Notes: a model not told the origin generated them from the sequence alone. A DNA stretch of 64,000 nucleotides from Qipengyuania marisflavi (GCF_005884405.1 NZ_VCAO01000001.1:878687-942686), one strand, 5' to 3'. Positions 1 to 8,899 are shown, numbered from the stretch's first letter. Translations and numbers: made by a program.

Positions 1-126
1 ATCCCGCTCAAGGTGGTTGGCGAACCTGACGATATCGCCAATGCTGTGCTCTATCTTGCCAGTGACGAGAGCAAATTCATGACCGGCGCGGAGCTGAAGC
101 TCGACGGCGGTATCTCGGCCATGTGA
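1..126 (+). CDS. Short-chain dehydrogenase/reductase, C-terminal fragment
   Basis: The window opens inside a reading frame that runs to a TGA at 124-126. The 41 visible residues carry the usual end of a classical SDR: a GEPDDIANAVLYLASD helix followed by MTGAELKLDGG and a short tail. In this family that segment closes the NAD(P)-binding Rossmann fold and contributes to the oligomer interface. The catalytic Tyr-Lys region lies upstream and is not visible, so the substrate cannot be stated. It may be a FabG-like or glucose-1-dehydrogenase-like member. Confidence 0.85.
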   Translation: MPLKVVGEPDDIANAVLYLASDESKFMTGAELKLDGGISAM

Positions 127-173
127 TGGTAACCCTGGGTAAAATGTGACGAGGGAGCCCTCGCAGGGCCCCC

Positions 174-392
174 TCAGTCGGCGATCAGAGCGATCGCGAG
201 ATAGATCAGCACGAAGCTGCCGAAGCCAAGAATTGTGCCGAGGACGAAGCCGATGCGAACCAGTGTGGCGTCGATGCCGTAGTGGCGGGCAATCCCTGAG
301 CAGACACCCAGAGCCTTGGCGTTGCGGCGGTCCAGTGAAAAGCTCTTGGCTGGGCGGACCGCCGGTTCATCACGGAATTTCAGGTCACTCAT
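174..392 (-). CDS. PspC-domain small membrane protein
   Basis: This 72-residue protein has a cytoplasmic N-terminal part with the PspC signature (KALGVCSGIARHYGID, about residues 26-41), then TLVRIGF and one hydrophobic segment (about residues 48-70). PspC domains sit in the inner membrane and take part in phage-shock type envelope-stress responses. This one is shorter than enteric PspC (about 119 residues), essentially the core domain alone. Its ATG overlaps the stop of the upstream 39-residue gene as ATGA, so the two are probably translationally coupled. The promoter is the sigma-54 site at 727-743. No pspA or pspB is next to it in the window. Confidence 0.85.
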   Translation of the reverse strand: MSDLKFRDEPAVRPAKSFSLDRRNAKALGVCSGIARHYGIDATLVRIGFVLGTILGFGSFVLIYLAIALIAD

Positions 393-508
393 GCGATCAA
401 TCCGTTCGGCGAAGCAGGCACGATAGCGGTGGCGAAGAACAGCGTCGAGAGCGCTAGCGAGAAAGCGGCGGCGACGATCTTGCTGCCGGTGCTGTTATGG
501 TTGAACAT
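389..508 (-). CDS. 39-residue membrane micro-peptide, paralogue B
   Basis: A short frame starts at the ATG at 508-506 and ends in a TGA that overlaps the pspC start (ATGA). It encodes 39 residues: a polar N-terminus (MFNHNSTGSK), one hydrophobic helix (about residues 11-30) and the tail AIVPASPNGLIA. The next gene upstream, also exactly 39 residues, is identical at 19 positions, and 11 of the last 12 residues match. Two equal-length paralogues in tandem argue strongly that both are translated. The function is unknown. Context suggests a small inner-membrane or exported peptide of an envelope-stress operon; the conserved C-terminus could be a recognition tail. Confidence 0.75.
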   Translation of the reverse strand: MFNHNSTGSKIVAAAFSLALSTLFFATAIVPASPNGLIA

Positions 509-547
509 TTTCTGATCCCTTCAGTAATGTGAAGCCGTTTGGCGCTA

Positions 548-667
548 TCAGGCGATAAGGCCGGCGGGGCTGGCTGGAACGATGGCAGCGGCCATGCAAA
601 TTGCCGAAAAGGCGAAAGCGAAGACTGCGGCGAAGGCCTTGTTGGTGGCATTTTCGAAAGTGGTCAT
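548..667 (-). CDS. 39-residue membrane micro-peptide, paralogue A
   Basis: This is the first gene of the presumed sigma-54 operon. It starts at the ATG at 667-665, preceded by a GGA-type ribosome site (AAGGAAACCAGATC), and ends in TGA at 550-548. It encodes 39 residues with a hydrophilic start (MTTFENATNK), a hydrophobic helix and the tail AIVPASPAGLIA, nearly the same as the paralogue 39 bp downstream. The hydrophobic run followed by AxA-like residues could also be read as a signal peptide with a very short mature part. I recognise no named family. The support is the paralogue, the ribosome site and the promoter placed about 50 bases upstream. Confidence 0.72.
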   Translation of the reverse strand: MTTFENATNKAFAAVFAFAFSAICMAAAIVPASPAGLIA

Positions 668-726
668 GATCTGGTTTCCTTGATCCCGGTGTTCCCGCCG
701 GACCATCCGGGGGATATCTCAAGCAT

Positions 727-743
727 TGCAACAGCCGTGCCAA
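727..743 (-). promoter_or_regulatory. Sigma-54 (RpoN) promoter
   Basis: On the minus strand the sequence TTGGCACGGCTGTTGCA matches the -24/-12 consensus. GG is at 741-740 and GC at 729-728, exactly ten bases apart. The expected transcription start is near 715, leaving a leader of about 50 bases before the micro-peptide gene at 667. Sigma-54 promoters need a bacterial enhancer-binding protein. In enterobacteria the psp operon is a known sigma-54 target activated by PspF, which fits the PspC gene in this operon. Confidence 0.8.
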
Positions 744-754
744 ACCGTGAAAAC

Positions 755-768
755 GGCGGAATTCCGCC
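755..768. promoter_or_regulatory. Perfect 14-bp palindrome upstream of the sigma-54 promoter
   Basis: GGCGGAATTCCGCC is a complete palindrome whose centre lies about 20 bases upstream of the -24 element at 741. It is a plausible site for a dimeric regulator, either the enhancer-binding activator (PspF-like) or a repressor. Enhancer sites usually sit further upstream (about 80-150 bases), so the assignment is open. No second copy was seen between it and recF. Confidence 0.5.
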
Positions 769-896
769 ACTCTCTTGCTGACAATACCGCATCACTCCGT
801 TCATCAATGCGCAATGTTGGGAAAATACACCAAATGTTAGTTTCGCGCTTTCGCAGTGGCGGCCCAGCATAGGGCGCGCTATCGCTCGCGCGCTTT

Positions 897-1982
897 ATGG
901 CGCTGGATCGCATCTCGCTTTCGGACTTCCGCAACCACGCAGCCACCACGCTTGCGGGCACTGCGCGCTTTAACCTGCTGGTGGGCGACAATGGCGCGGG
1001 CAAAACCAATATCCTGGAAGCGCTGTCGCTATTGGCCCCCGGGCGCGGGCTGCGCGGGGCTACGCTGGCCGACATGGCACGGCAGGACGGCGGCGGCGGC
1101 TTTGCCATTGGCGCTGACTTTGTAGCGGGCGATGCCAGCCAGCCTCTCCGGCTCGGCACCTATATAGAACCGCAGCACCCCACCCGGCGGCGCGTCCGCA
1201 TCAACAGCGCCGATGCCGCCGCAGTGGGTCTGGGCGAATGGCTGGCCGTGACCTGGCTGACCCCGGCGATGGACAGCCTGTTTCTGGATCCTGCATCCGA
1301 ACGGCGGCGGTTTATGGACCGGCTGGCGGTGGCGCTGAACCCTGCCCATGCCAGCCACGCCTCACGCTATGAAAAGGCGCTGCGCGAACGCAACCGGCTG
1401 CTGGGCGGCGAACGCACTCCCGATCCTGCATGGCTGGATGCGATCGAGGCGCAGTTGGTGCCGCATGGTATCGCGCTGGCGCTGGGCCGCGCGCGGCTCG
1501 CCGAAACGTTGATGGCACGGCTGGCAGCAATGCCCGCCGAACCGTTCGCCCGCCCGGCTCTCACCTATGTGCCCGGCGGCCCGATGGATGCAGGCGCGCT
1601 GGCGCAGGCGATGTATGACAGCCGCGCCCGTGACCGCGCGGCGCAGCGCACGCTGACCGGCCCGCATCGCGACGAGCTGGAAGTGATCCACGCCGCCAAG
1701 CGTCAACCCGCCGCGCAAAGCTCCACCGGAGAGCAAAAGGCCATGCTGGTCGCCATCACGCTGGCCCATGCCGGATTGGCGGCGAAAGGTAGGCGCGGGG
1801 TGCTGCTGCTGGACGAGGTGGCAGCGCATCTCGACCCGGTCCGCCGCGCCGCACTGTTCGATCAATTGCGCGGCAGTGGCACTCAGGTGTGGATGACCGG
1901 GACCGAAACCGCCCCCTTCGCCAGTATCGCAGGCGAAGCCGCGATCTGGCACGTGGAGGGCGGCAGCGCCGTGACTGCCTAA
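897..1982 (+). CDS. recF: DNA replication and repair protein RecF
   Basis: The 361-residue product opens with MALDRISLSDFRN, the typical RecF start, followed by a Walker A loop GDNGAGKTN (about residues 30-38). An ABC-type signature STGEQKA lies near residue 276 and a Walker B LLLDEVAAHLD near 302. RecF binds gapped DNA with RecO and RecR and helps load RecA in recombinational repair. Its length is normal for the family. The stop overlaps the end of the convergent esterase gene by four bases. No dnaA or dnaN is adjacent, which is common in alphaproteobacteria. Confidence 0.96.
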   Translation: MALDRISLSDFRNHAATTLAGTARFNLLVGDNGAGKTNILEALSLLAPGRGLRGATLADMARQDGGGGFAIGADFVAGDASQPLRLGTYIEPQHPTRRRVRINSADAAAVGLGEWLAVTWLTPAMDSLFLDPASERRRFMDRLAVALNPAHASHASRYEKALRERNRLLGGERTPDPAWLDAIEAQLVPHGIALALGRARLAETLMARLAAMPAEPFARPALTYVPGGPMDAGALAQAMYDSRARDRAAQRTLTGPHRDELEVIHAAKRQPAAQSSTGEQKAMLVAITLAHAGLAAKGRRGVLLLDEVAAHLDPVRRAALFDQLRGSGTQVWMTGTETAPFASIAGEAAIWHVEGGSAVTA

Positions 1983-2680
1983 TCCTTGGCTGGCGGGATC
2001 GCCGCCGCCACTTCATCCAGCGTGTCCTCCACCAGAATATCGATCCCTTCGGCAGTGGGGTGGATGCGGTCATTCTGGAACAGGGCCGGTTTGTCATAAA
2101 TCGCTTCCAGCCAGAACGGCACCAGCGTTGCGCCATATTCGCGCGCCAGATCGGCATAGAGCGCATCGAAATCACGCTGGTATTCCGGCCCGTAATTGGG
2201 CGGAGCGCGCATTCCCATCAATACCACCGGGATGCCGCGCTGCTTTAGCTCGCCCAGCATCGCGGCAAAATTGGCCCGCGTACCGGCAGGCGGCTGTCCG
2301 CGCAGCATATCGTTGCCGCCCAGTTCCAGCAGCACCAGATCCGGCTTGGGCTTTTGGGCATCCAGTGCGTACCCCAGCCGCTTGCTGCCCGCCGCGCTGG
2401 TCTCGCCGGATACCGCCGCGTTGACAATTTTCACATTGATCCCGCGGGCGCGCAGCGCTTCACCCAGCTTGGCGGGATAGCTGTTCTGAACGCCGATCCC
2501 GTACCCCGCGAACAGACTGTCCCCGAAGGCAAAGATATGGCGCAGCGGTCCGGCCACAGGCGTTTGCTGGCTGGCAGACGCACCGGGCGCAGCAGCCCCG
2601 GCGGGTTCCTGCGGGGCAGATTCCTTGCACCCAGCAAGCGCCAGCAGCGCAGTGGCAATCGGCAAAAGCATGATACGCAT
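1979..2680 (-). CDS. GDSL/SGNH-hydrolase lipoprotein (arylesterase, TesA-like)
   Basis: A lipoprotein signal with lipobox LALAGC is followed by a Ser/Ala/Pro-rich linker and a single SGNH hydrolase domain. Block I is FGDSLFAGYG with the nucleophilic Ser, block III is GGNDML, and block V is RIHPTAEG with the catalytic His. The family hydrolyses acyl esters and thioesters of aryl alcohols, lysophospholipids or acyl-CoA. The ATG at 2680 is chosen because AAGGA stands nine bases upstream; a TTG six bases earlier is also open. It is divergent from the ABC transporter genes, and tesA-like genes commonly neighbour this transporter type, perhaps sharing regulation. Confidence 0.92.
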   Translation of the reverse strand: MRIMLLPIATALLALAGCKESAPQEPAGAAAPGASASQQTPVAGPLRHIFAFGDSLFAGYGIGVQNSYPAKLGEALRARGINVKIVNAAVSGETSAAGSKRLGYALDAQKPKPDLVLLELGGNDMLRGQPPAGTRANFAAMLGELKQRGIPVVLMGMRAPPNYGPEYQRDFDALYADLAREYGATLVPFWLEAIYDKPALFQNDRIHPTAEGIDILVEDTLDEVAAAIPPAKD

Positions 2681-2727
2681 TGGCAAGTGTCCTTGTTAGG
2701 CCCTGTGCGCTGTGCCATCGCAGCCGT

Positions 2728-3417
2728 GTGACAACTTCTCAAGCAGCGATTTCCGCCCGAAACCTCACCCTCTCGCTCGGCACTGGCGAAGCGACTGTTG
2801 CGATCCTGCGCGGCATCGACCTGACCGTGCGTGATGGCGAGACTGTCGCCCTGCTCGGCCCATCGGGATCGGGCAAAAGCTCGCTGATGGCGGTACTGAC
2901 CGGTTTGGAGCGTGCCAGCGGCGGTTCGCTGGAGGTTGCGGGACAGGATTTTGCAGCGCTGGGCGAAGATGCCTTGGCGCACGCGCGGAGGGGGCGGATC
3001 GGCATCGTATTGCAAGCGTTCCACCTGCTGCCGACCATGACAGCACTGGAAAATGTCGCCATTCCGATGGAGCTATCGGGAGAAAGCGATGCCCGTACCC
3101 GCGCTCAGGCAGAGCTGGAGGCGGTTGGCCTCGGCCACCGCCTGCACCATTACCCGCAACAGCTTTCTGGCGGCGAGCAGCAGCGCGTGGCCATCGCCCG
3201 CGCCATTGCACCGCGTCCGCTATTGATCTTTGCCGACGAGCCGACGGGCAATCTGGACGCTGCCACCGGGCACGAAATCGTTGATCTGCTATTCGCCCGT
3301 CGCGCCGAAACCGGCGCCACCTTGCTGGTGATCACTCATGATCCCGAACTGGCCGAACATTGCGACCGCGTGATCACGCTGGCCGACGGACAGATCGCCA
3401 GCGATACCGCCACATGA
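2728..3417 (+). CDS. ABC transporter ATP-binding protein (LolD/YbbA type)
   Basis: The protein has all nucleotide-binding-domain motifs: Walker [11 protein letters not shown]-loop [17 protein letters not shown], signature [14 protein letters not shown], Walker [14 protein letters not shown] and switch His in VITHDPELA. This is the MacB/LolD/YbbA subgroup, which powers FtsX-type permeases that do mechanical or lipoprotein-type work rather than bulk transport. I chose the GTG at 2728 because a longer frame from 2680 would overlap the divergent esterase start. The stop overlaps the permease start as ATGA, so the two subunits are co-translated. Confidence 0.92.
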   Translation: MTTSQAAISARNLTLSLGTGEATVAILRGIDLTVRDGETVALLGPSGSGKSSLMAVLTGLERASGGSLEVAGQDFAALGEDALAHARRGRIGIVLQAFHLLPTMTALENVAIPMELSGESDARTRAQAELEAVGLGHRLHHYPQQLSGGEQQRVAIARAIAPRPLLIFADEPTGNLDAATGHEIVDLLFARRAETGATLLVITHDPELAEHCDRVITLADGQIASDTAT

Positions 3418-5936
3418 GTTTGGGTCACATGAGCTGGGGACAAGCCTGGCGGATCGCCCGGCGCGATCTGCACGCACGGTTTCGCGGACTGCGGCTGCTG
3501 CTGGTGTGCCTGTTCCTGGGCACTGCTGCGCTGGCGGCGATTGGCACACTGACTGCGGCGATTGGCGACGAACTTGAAACCAATGGCCGCGTGCTGCTGG
3601 GCGGCGATTTGCAGTTGAGCCTGTGGCAACGCGGCTTGAACGAGGATGAGCGCACCGCGCTGGCCCGCTACGGCCTGCTGTCCGAGGGCACGAGGCTGCA
3701 AGCAATGGCCCGCAGCGAAGAGCAGGCGGTTCCGATTGAGCTAAAGGCGGTCGACGGAGCCTACCCGCTTTATGGCGAACTGACGCTTGCCGATGGCCGC
3801 GCAGTCAGCGCGCCCGCTCCTGATACCGCGTGGCTGTCGCAAGGCGCGGCGGACCGGCTGGCGCTGGCCAAAGGTGACAGCTTCGTCATCGGCACTGCCA
3901 CTTTGCAAGTCGGCGGCATTATCGCAGAAGAGCCTGACCGGCTGGGCGAAGGCTTCCAGCTTGGCCCCACCGTGATTGTCGACCAGAGCGTGCCGCAAGT
4001 GGCGGGCCTGCTCGCCCCGGGAGCGATGTACCGCAACAAGGTCCGCGTCGCCTTCACCGGAGCGCAGGACCCCGAGAGCGTGCAGGAAGCACTGGAAGCC
4101 AGCTTCCCCTCATCCGGGTTTGAATTCCGCACCCGTGACCGCGCCAGCCCCGGTGCCGACCGCTTTGTTGACCGGATGGGCGAATTCCTGACGCTGGTCG
4201 GGCTGGCCGCGCTCGTGATTGCGGGCATCGGGATTGGCGGCGGGGTCGGGTCTTATCTCGACGCGCGCAGACAGGCGATTGCCACGCTCAAGATTCTGGG
4301 CGCGACGTCGCGTGATATTGCCCGGATCTATGCACTGCAGATCTTTGCTGCGGCATTGGTGGGCAGTCTGGCCGGGATTGCCGCCGGGGTCGCCGCCGTG
4401 CCTCTGCTGGCGCGCGCCATTGGCGATTTGCTGCCGGTGGGGAGCGGGTTTGTGTTTGCTCCGGGCGCGCTGCTGCTGGCGCTGGCCTATGGCTTGCTGG
4501 TTGCTCTGATATTTGCTGCCCCGCCCTTGCTGCGCGCGCGCAATTTCCCGGCGATGGCCATGATGCGCGCGCAGGTTTCCCCGCTTTCACGTGACCGGAT
4601 GGCGCTGGCTATTGTTGGCGGCGGGCTGCTGGCGCTGGTTGCTCTGGCACTGGTGACGGCGGAAAACCCGCTGCTGTCCGGCGGATTCCTGGCTGGCGCT
4701 GCTGTGGTGCTCGCGCTGCTGGCGCTGATCGGTTTGGGCATTCGCAAGACCGCCGCTGCGCTGCCGCGCCCGGCCAGCCCGATAGCGCGCACCGCGCTGG
4801 CCAATCTGCACCGTCCCGGCTCTGCCACCGGAACGCTGGTGACCGCGCTGGGTTTTGGCCTGTCCGCCTTTGTCATGCTGGCTGCGATCCAGACCGCCAT
4901 CGATGGCACGATCGAGCAGCGCGTTCCCGCCGAGGCACCCGACTATTTCGTGCTCGATGTTCCGCGCGAACAGGCCTCCGCATTCGAGCAGGAAGTTCGC
5001 AAGATCGACCCGGACGCCGCTGTGCGCATGGTGCCCGCGCTGCGCGGCTCAGTGCTGGCATTCGGGCCAGAGGGGCAGATGACCCGCACCGCCGAGATGG
5101 AGGAAATTCCCGATGAAGCATGGGCACTGCGCGGCGAACGCGGACTGACCTATGCCAACCGCGTGCCGCCCGGTAATACTGTGACAAAGGGCAATTGGTG
5201 GGGCGCCGACTATGCCGGAGAACCTCAGGTTTCGGTCGATCAGGATTTCGCCGAGGCTGTCGGCGTCGAGATAGGCGAACTGATTACATTTGGCGTGCTG
5301 GGCGTCGAGAAGACCGCCCGCGTCGCCAATTTCCGCCGCATCGATTGGGAAAGCATGGGCTTCAACTATGTCTTCGTGCTCAGCCCCAATGCGCTGGCTG
5401 ATGCGCCGCACAATATGGCCGCGACGATCGAGCTGACCGAGGGAACGCCGACCGCGCCATTGCTACAGGCGCTGGTGCGGAGCTTCCCCTCCGCATCGGT
5501 GATCGAGGTTGGCGGAGTGCTGGCGCAGGCTCGCACGATCTTGCAGCAAGTCGGGCTGGCCACGCTCGCCGCTGCCAGTGTGGCGGTATTGGCCGGGCTC
5601 GCAGTACTGCTGGGCGCGATTGCCGCGGCCCGCGCGGCGCGGACCTATGACACTGTGGTGCTGCGCGTGCTGGGCGCTGACCGGCGGCAGGTGCTGACCA
5701 TCCAGCTGGTAGAGTTTGCCGTGCTGGCAAGCGCTTTGGCGCTGGTTGCGCTGGCGCTGGGCAGCGCCCTGGCGTGGCTGGTGGTGACGCAATTGTTCGA
5801 ATTCGACTGGCTGCCCGACTGGCCCACGGTGCTGGGCGTGCTGGGTGCGGGCCTGGCGGTGGTGCTGGCGTTTGCGGTAGGTGGTTCGCTGCCCCTGCTG
5901 CGGGCCAAGCCTGCGCAGGCGCTGAGGGCGCTCTAA
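3414..5936 (+). CDS. FtsX-family ABC transporter permease (YbbP type)
   Basis: This 840-residue inner-membrane protein has an N-terminal membrane helix (about residues 25-45), a large periplasmic domain, and a first FtsX block of helices (about 255-400). Further helices, a second periplasmic domain and a C-terminal FtsX block (about 715-840) follow. The duplicated layout and length match YbbP/COG3127-type permeases. The substrate is unknown; the tesA-ybbA-ybbP arrangement is widely conserved, and the esterase, ATPase and permease are all present here. The start is the ATG at 3414 that overlaps the ATPase stop. Confidence 0.92.
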   Translation: MSLGHMSWGQAWRIARRDLHARFRGLRLLLVCLFLGTAALAAIGTLTAAIGDELETNGRVLLGGDLQLSLWQRGLNEDERTALARYGLLSEGTRLQAMARSEEQAVPIELKAVDGAYPLYGELTLADGRAVSAPAPDTAWLSQGAADRLALAKGDSFVIGTATLQVGGIIAEEPDRLGEGFQLGPTVIVDQSVPQVAGLLAPGAMYRNKVRVAFTGAQDPESVQEALEASFPSSGFEFRTRDRASPGADRFVDRMGEFLTLVGLAALVIAGIGIGGGVGSYLDARRQAIATLKILGATSRDIARIYALQIFAAALVGSLAGIAAGVAAVPLLARAIGDLLPVGSGFVFAPGALLLALAYGLLVALIFAAPPLLRARNFPAMAMMRAQVSPLSRDRMALAIVGGGLLALVALALVTAENPLLSGGFLAGAAVVLALLALIGLGIRKTAAALPRPASPIARTALANLHRPGSATGTLVTALGFGLSAFVMLAAIQTAIDGTIEQRVPAEAPDYFVLDVPREQASAFEQEVRKIDPDAAVRMVPALRGSVLAFGPEGQMTRTAEMEEIPDEAWALRGERGLTYANRVPPGNTVTKGNWWGADYAGEPQVSVDQDFAEAVGVEIGELITFGVLGVEKTARVANFRRIDWESMGFNYVFVLSPNALADAPHNMAATIELTEGTPTAPLLQALVRSFPSASVIEVGGVLAQARTILQQVGLATLAAASVAVLAGLAVLLGAIAAARAARTYDTVVLRVLGADRRQVLTIQLVEFAVLASALALVALALGSALAWLVVTQLFEFDWLPDWPTVLGVLGAGLAVVLAFAVGGSLPLLRAKPAQALRAL

Positions 5937-6046
5937 CGCGCGATTGATTGGGGCGGACGCACCGTCATCTCAGAGTTCGCTGGGAGGACTGGAGATGAGC
6001 CTATCGGCAACCGACCGTCTGCACCTCGCACACATTCACAGCACGC

Positions 6047-6078
6047 AAAGAAAAGGGGGCCCGAAAGCCCCCCTTCCC
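6047..6078 (-). terminator. Rho-independent terminator of the TonB receptor gene
   Basis: Read on the minus strand, a GC stem GGGGGC with loop TTTCGG and complement GCCCCC is followed by TTTTCTTT. It begins 24 bases after the receptor stop codon. The opposite strand shows only a short A/T flank, so termination is directional. Confidence 0.82.
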
Positions 6079-6101
6079 TATCTTTCTGGTCAGTCCTGCG
6101 A

Positions 6102-8768
6102 TCAGAACTTGTACTTCACAGCAACGCCGTAGGTGCGCGGCTGGTTCGGATAGCCCGAGATCGAGCCCGATTGCGCCACCGAGTCGAAGATCGTCGTGAT
6201 GTAACGATCGTCGAGCAGATTGCGGCCCCATGCTGTCAGCTCCAGACCCATGCCCATCGCATAGGTGATGCTGGCCGAAAGCTCGTCCACCTGGCGGCGG
6301 AACGGGCGGGCGGCGGCGAAGGCTGCGCCCTGACCGCCGGCGTTGAACCCGGGCAGGCCGTCGGCAACCTGAACAGGCGCTTCGTGATAGAAATTGGTGT
6401 TCAGGATGATCCGGTCGCCCGCATCATTGATTTCCTTGTTGTACTGCGCACCGATGCTCATCGTCAGCTGCGAAATACCCGCGACCTCACGGCCCGAAAG
6501 ATCACCGATCGAGCTGTTGGGGAAGCTGACATATTCGGGCTTCAGATAGGTGAAGGCCGCCATCACATTGAAGCTGTCAGTGATCCGCGTGACACTGTCG
6601 AACTCGATGCCGAAGGTTTCCTGCTTGCCCGCATTGGCCAGCGCAAAGCCGGTGCCGGTGAAGATGTTCGACTGGAAGCCGTCAATCTGCTGCTGGAAGA
6701 AGGTGAGGTTGGCCGAGAACACGTCCCAGTTACCCTTGATCCCCATTTCGTAGACCGTGGTGTCTTCCGGTCCGGCAAAGCGTGAACCGGTGGTCAGATT
6801 GTTGGGGTTCAGGCCCGCCGCCACAATGGCCGGCAGATCGCTCTGTAGCGGGCGGCTGTCACGCGAGAGATTGAACGAACTCGCCTTGAAGCCGGTTGCA
6901 TAGGACAGATAGACGTTCAGTTCAGGCGTCACGTCATAAGCAAGCCGTGCCGTCCAGCTCCAGTCATTGTCGGCTGTCCGGCCGTCTTCAACCGAGTTGG
7001 GAATGTTGAGGAACGGCGGCAGGAACTGGAGAGGCTGGAGGTCGAGCAGTGGATCAACCGCAGCAGCGACGCCCTGTGTAATGGCACCGAATGCGTCGGG
7101 GAAGTTCGCCGCAAAGAAGGCAATCTGATCGGGCGTTGCAAGCCCGCCACCCGGAATACCCAGGAAGCCGCCAACTGTCTGTGCAACATTGAAGTTGAAG
7201 GCGTTGTCACGCGCAACCTGCAGGTCGAGACCTGAGAACACGTCGGTCGAGACGACATTGGTTGTCACGCGCTTCTTGTCGTCGGTGTAGTTCGCACCCA
7301 GCGTAAGAACGAGGCCGTCGACGAATTCAAAATCGACCTGACCGAAGAATGACAGCGCTTCATTTTTGAGCGTGTAGGCTTCGAATAGACCTTGACCGCC
7401 CTGGAAAAACTGACCGGTAAAGTCCTGCCCAAGAAGTGGCCCAAGCGTGGCTTCGATGCTCTGTACTGCAAAATCGTTAGGCGGGCTGGTAACCGGACCA
7501 CCGATCAGCAAATTCGCATATTCACGGAAATCGTTACCAAACAGGATTTCGTTCGATTGCTCGATATCTTCATTGAAGTAGAAGCCGCCAACCAAGAAGG
7601 TGACCCTGTCGCCGATTTCGCCAGCAAGCCGCAGTTCCTGCGTAAAGGTGTCGAGACCGACATCGGCGAAGTTGCGACCGATCAGATCGGCGCTGGTGAA
7701 GTCCGAATCCTGATTGGTGATCACGTTCGACTTGCGATAGGCGGTGATCGAGGTGAGCGAGAAGGCATCGCTCAGTTCGAAGTCGATCTGGCCCGAAATA
7801 CCGTAGTTCTCGATGTCATTGGCCGAATCAAAATTGTTGTAGATCACATCAGCGAAGCGATCATTGGGATTGGGGATCTGGCCGCCAATCGCCAGGATCG
7901 CATTGCTGGCCGCGCTGCGTTGCAGGTTGATGACGCCGCAGCACACTTCATCGATCTTGTCGTAATCGCCGATAATGCGGACCTTGACCGCGCCGCCATT
8001 GTCAAACAGCAGCTGACCACGGGTAAACCAACGGTCACGGGTGTTGGCATCGCTGCCGGTGCCCAGATCGTCGAGGTAACCGTCACGTTTGTTGATGCCG
8101 CCCGACACGCTGAAAGCCAGGCTGTCCGAAATCGGGCCAGTGACCAGCGCCTTGCCGACGATGGCGTCGAAATTGCCATAGCTGAGTTCGACCGAGCCGC
8201 CGAAGTTGAACTCCGGTTCCTTGGTGATGATCGAGATGACACCCGCGCTGGCGTTCTTGCCGAACAGTGTGGACTGCGGGCCGCGCAGCACTTCGACGCG
8301 CTGCACATCGGGAAGATCGGTGATCTGCGAGGCAGTACGGCTGCGATAGACACCGTCCACGAACACGCCAACCGAAGGCTCGATGCCTGCGTTGTTGGCG
8401 CCGTTGCCGAAGCCGCGGATCAGGAAGTTGGTGTTGGCCGAGCTCTGCAGCTGGTTCACGCGGAGCGAAGGGACCAGCGTCTGCAGATCCTTCAGATCGC
8501 GGATCTGGTTGCGTTCGATGGTTTCAGCCGAGGTGACGCTGACCGCCACAGGGATTTCCTGCAGCGTCTGTTCGCGCTTGGTCGCGGTAACGATGATGAC
8601 GTTACCTGTGCTGCTGTCTTCCTGCTCTTCATAGCTGTCGCCGTCAGTGTTGACGTCGCCCGGATCGACATCCTGGGCCTGTGCAATCGACGGCAGCGCC
8701 AGTGCGGCGGCACCGGCGAGCAATGCGACACGAAAGCCTGCGGAAAGGCTGTAAGCGATGGAACGCAT
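6102..8768 (-). CDS. TonB-dependent receptor
   Basis: The 888-residue outer-membrane receptor begins with a signal peptide ending ALPSIAQA. An acidic stretch and the TonB-box-like segment NVIIVTATKREQTLQEIPVA follow, then a plug domain with FLIRGFG and VEVLRGPQSTLFGKNASAG. The long C-terminal barrel ends in the aromatic residue of VKYKF. Such receptors import siderophores, vitamins or plant-derived compounds with energy from TonB-ExbBD; the substrate cannot be read from sequence. The ATG at 8768 is preferred over an upstream frame start because GAGGA stands just before it and the signal peptide then begins at residue 1. It is monocistronic with its own terminator. Confidence 0.95.
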   Translation of the reverse strand: MRSIAYSLSAGFRVALLAGAAALALPSIAQAQDVDPGDVNTDGDSYEEQEDSSTGNVIIVTATKREQTLQEIPVAVSVTSAETIERNQIRDLKDLQTLVPSLRVNQLQSSANTNFLIRGFGNGANNAGIEPSVGVFVDGVYRSRTASQITDLPDVQRVEVLRGPQSTLFGKNASAGVISIITKEPEFNFGGSVELSYGNFDAIVGKALVTGPISDSLAFSVSGGINKRDGYLDDLGTGSDANTRDRWFTRGQLLFDNGGAVKVRIIGDYDKIDEVCCGVINLQRSAASNAILAIGGQIPNPNDRFADVIYNNFDSANDIENYGISGQIDFELSDAFSLTSITAYRKSNVITNQDSDFTSADLIGRNFADVGLDTFTQELRLAGEIGDRVTFLVGGFYFNEDIEQSNEILFGNDFREYANLLIGGPVTSPPNDFAVQSIEATLGPLLGQDFTGQFFQGGQGLFEAYTLKNEALSFFGQVDFEFVDGLVLTLGANYTDDKKRVTTNVVSTDVFSGLDLQVARDNAFNFNVAQTVGGFLGIPGGGLATPDQIAFFAANFPDAFGAITQGVAAAVDPLLDLQPLQFLPPFLNIPNSVEDGRTADNDWSWTARLAYDVTPELNVYLSYATGFKASSFNLSRDSRPLQSDLPAIVAAGLNPNNLTTGSRFAGPEDTTVYEMGIKGNWDVFSANLTFFQQQIDGFQSNIFTGTGFALANAGKQETFGIEFDSVTRITDSFNVMAAFTYLKPEYVSFPNSSIGDLSGREVAGISQLTMSIGAQYNKEINDAGDRIILNTNFYHEAPVQVADGLPGFNAGGQGAAFAAARPFRRQVDELSASITYAMGMGLELTAWGRNLLDDRYITTIFDSVAQSGSISGYPNQPRTYGVAVKYKF

Positions 8769-8899
8769 GTAGGATCCTCTTCCCATTATAAAATTCGTTA
8801 GACCGCCCGATTTGTTCGTAGGCGACCACTTCAACTTGTCAGATATTCCGCCAGAGCGCTGCCCTCAAGCGTTTAGCTTGTCTTTGCCCTCGTGAGACA

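Noticed and set aside
5937..6046. Possible small gene between the permease and the receptor terminator
   Set aside because: Open frames here lack a ribosome site and run into the receptor gene on the opposite strand.
8785..8790. TATAAT on the minus strand just before the TonB receptor start
   Set aside because: It is only about 17 bases from the ATG and no fitting -35 element lies 16-18 bases upstream, so it is most likely chance.
7392..8801. 469-codon open frame on the plus strand opposite the TonB receptor
   Set aside because: It is the antisense shadow of a GC-rich coding region. Its translation has no family motif, while the receptor on the other strand is complete with signal, plug and barrel.
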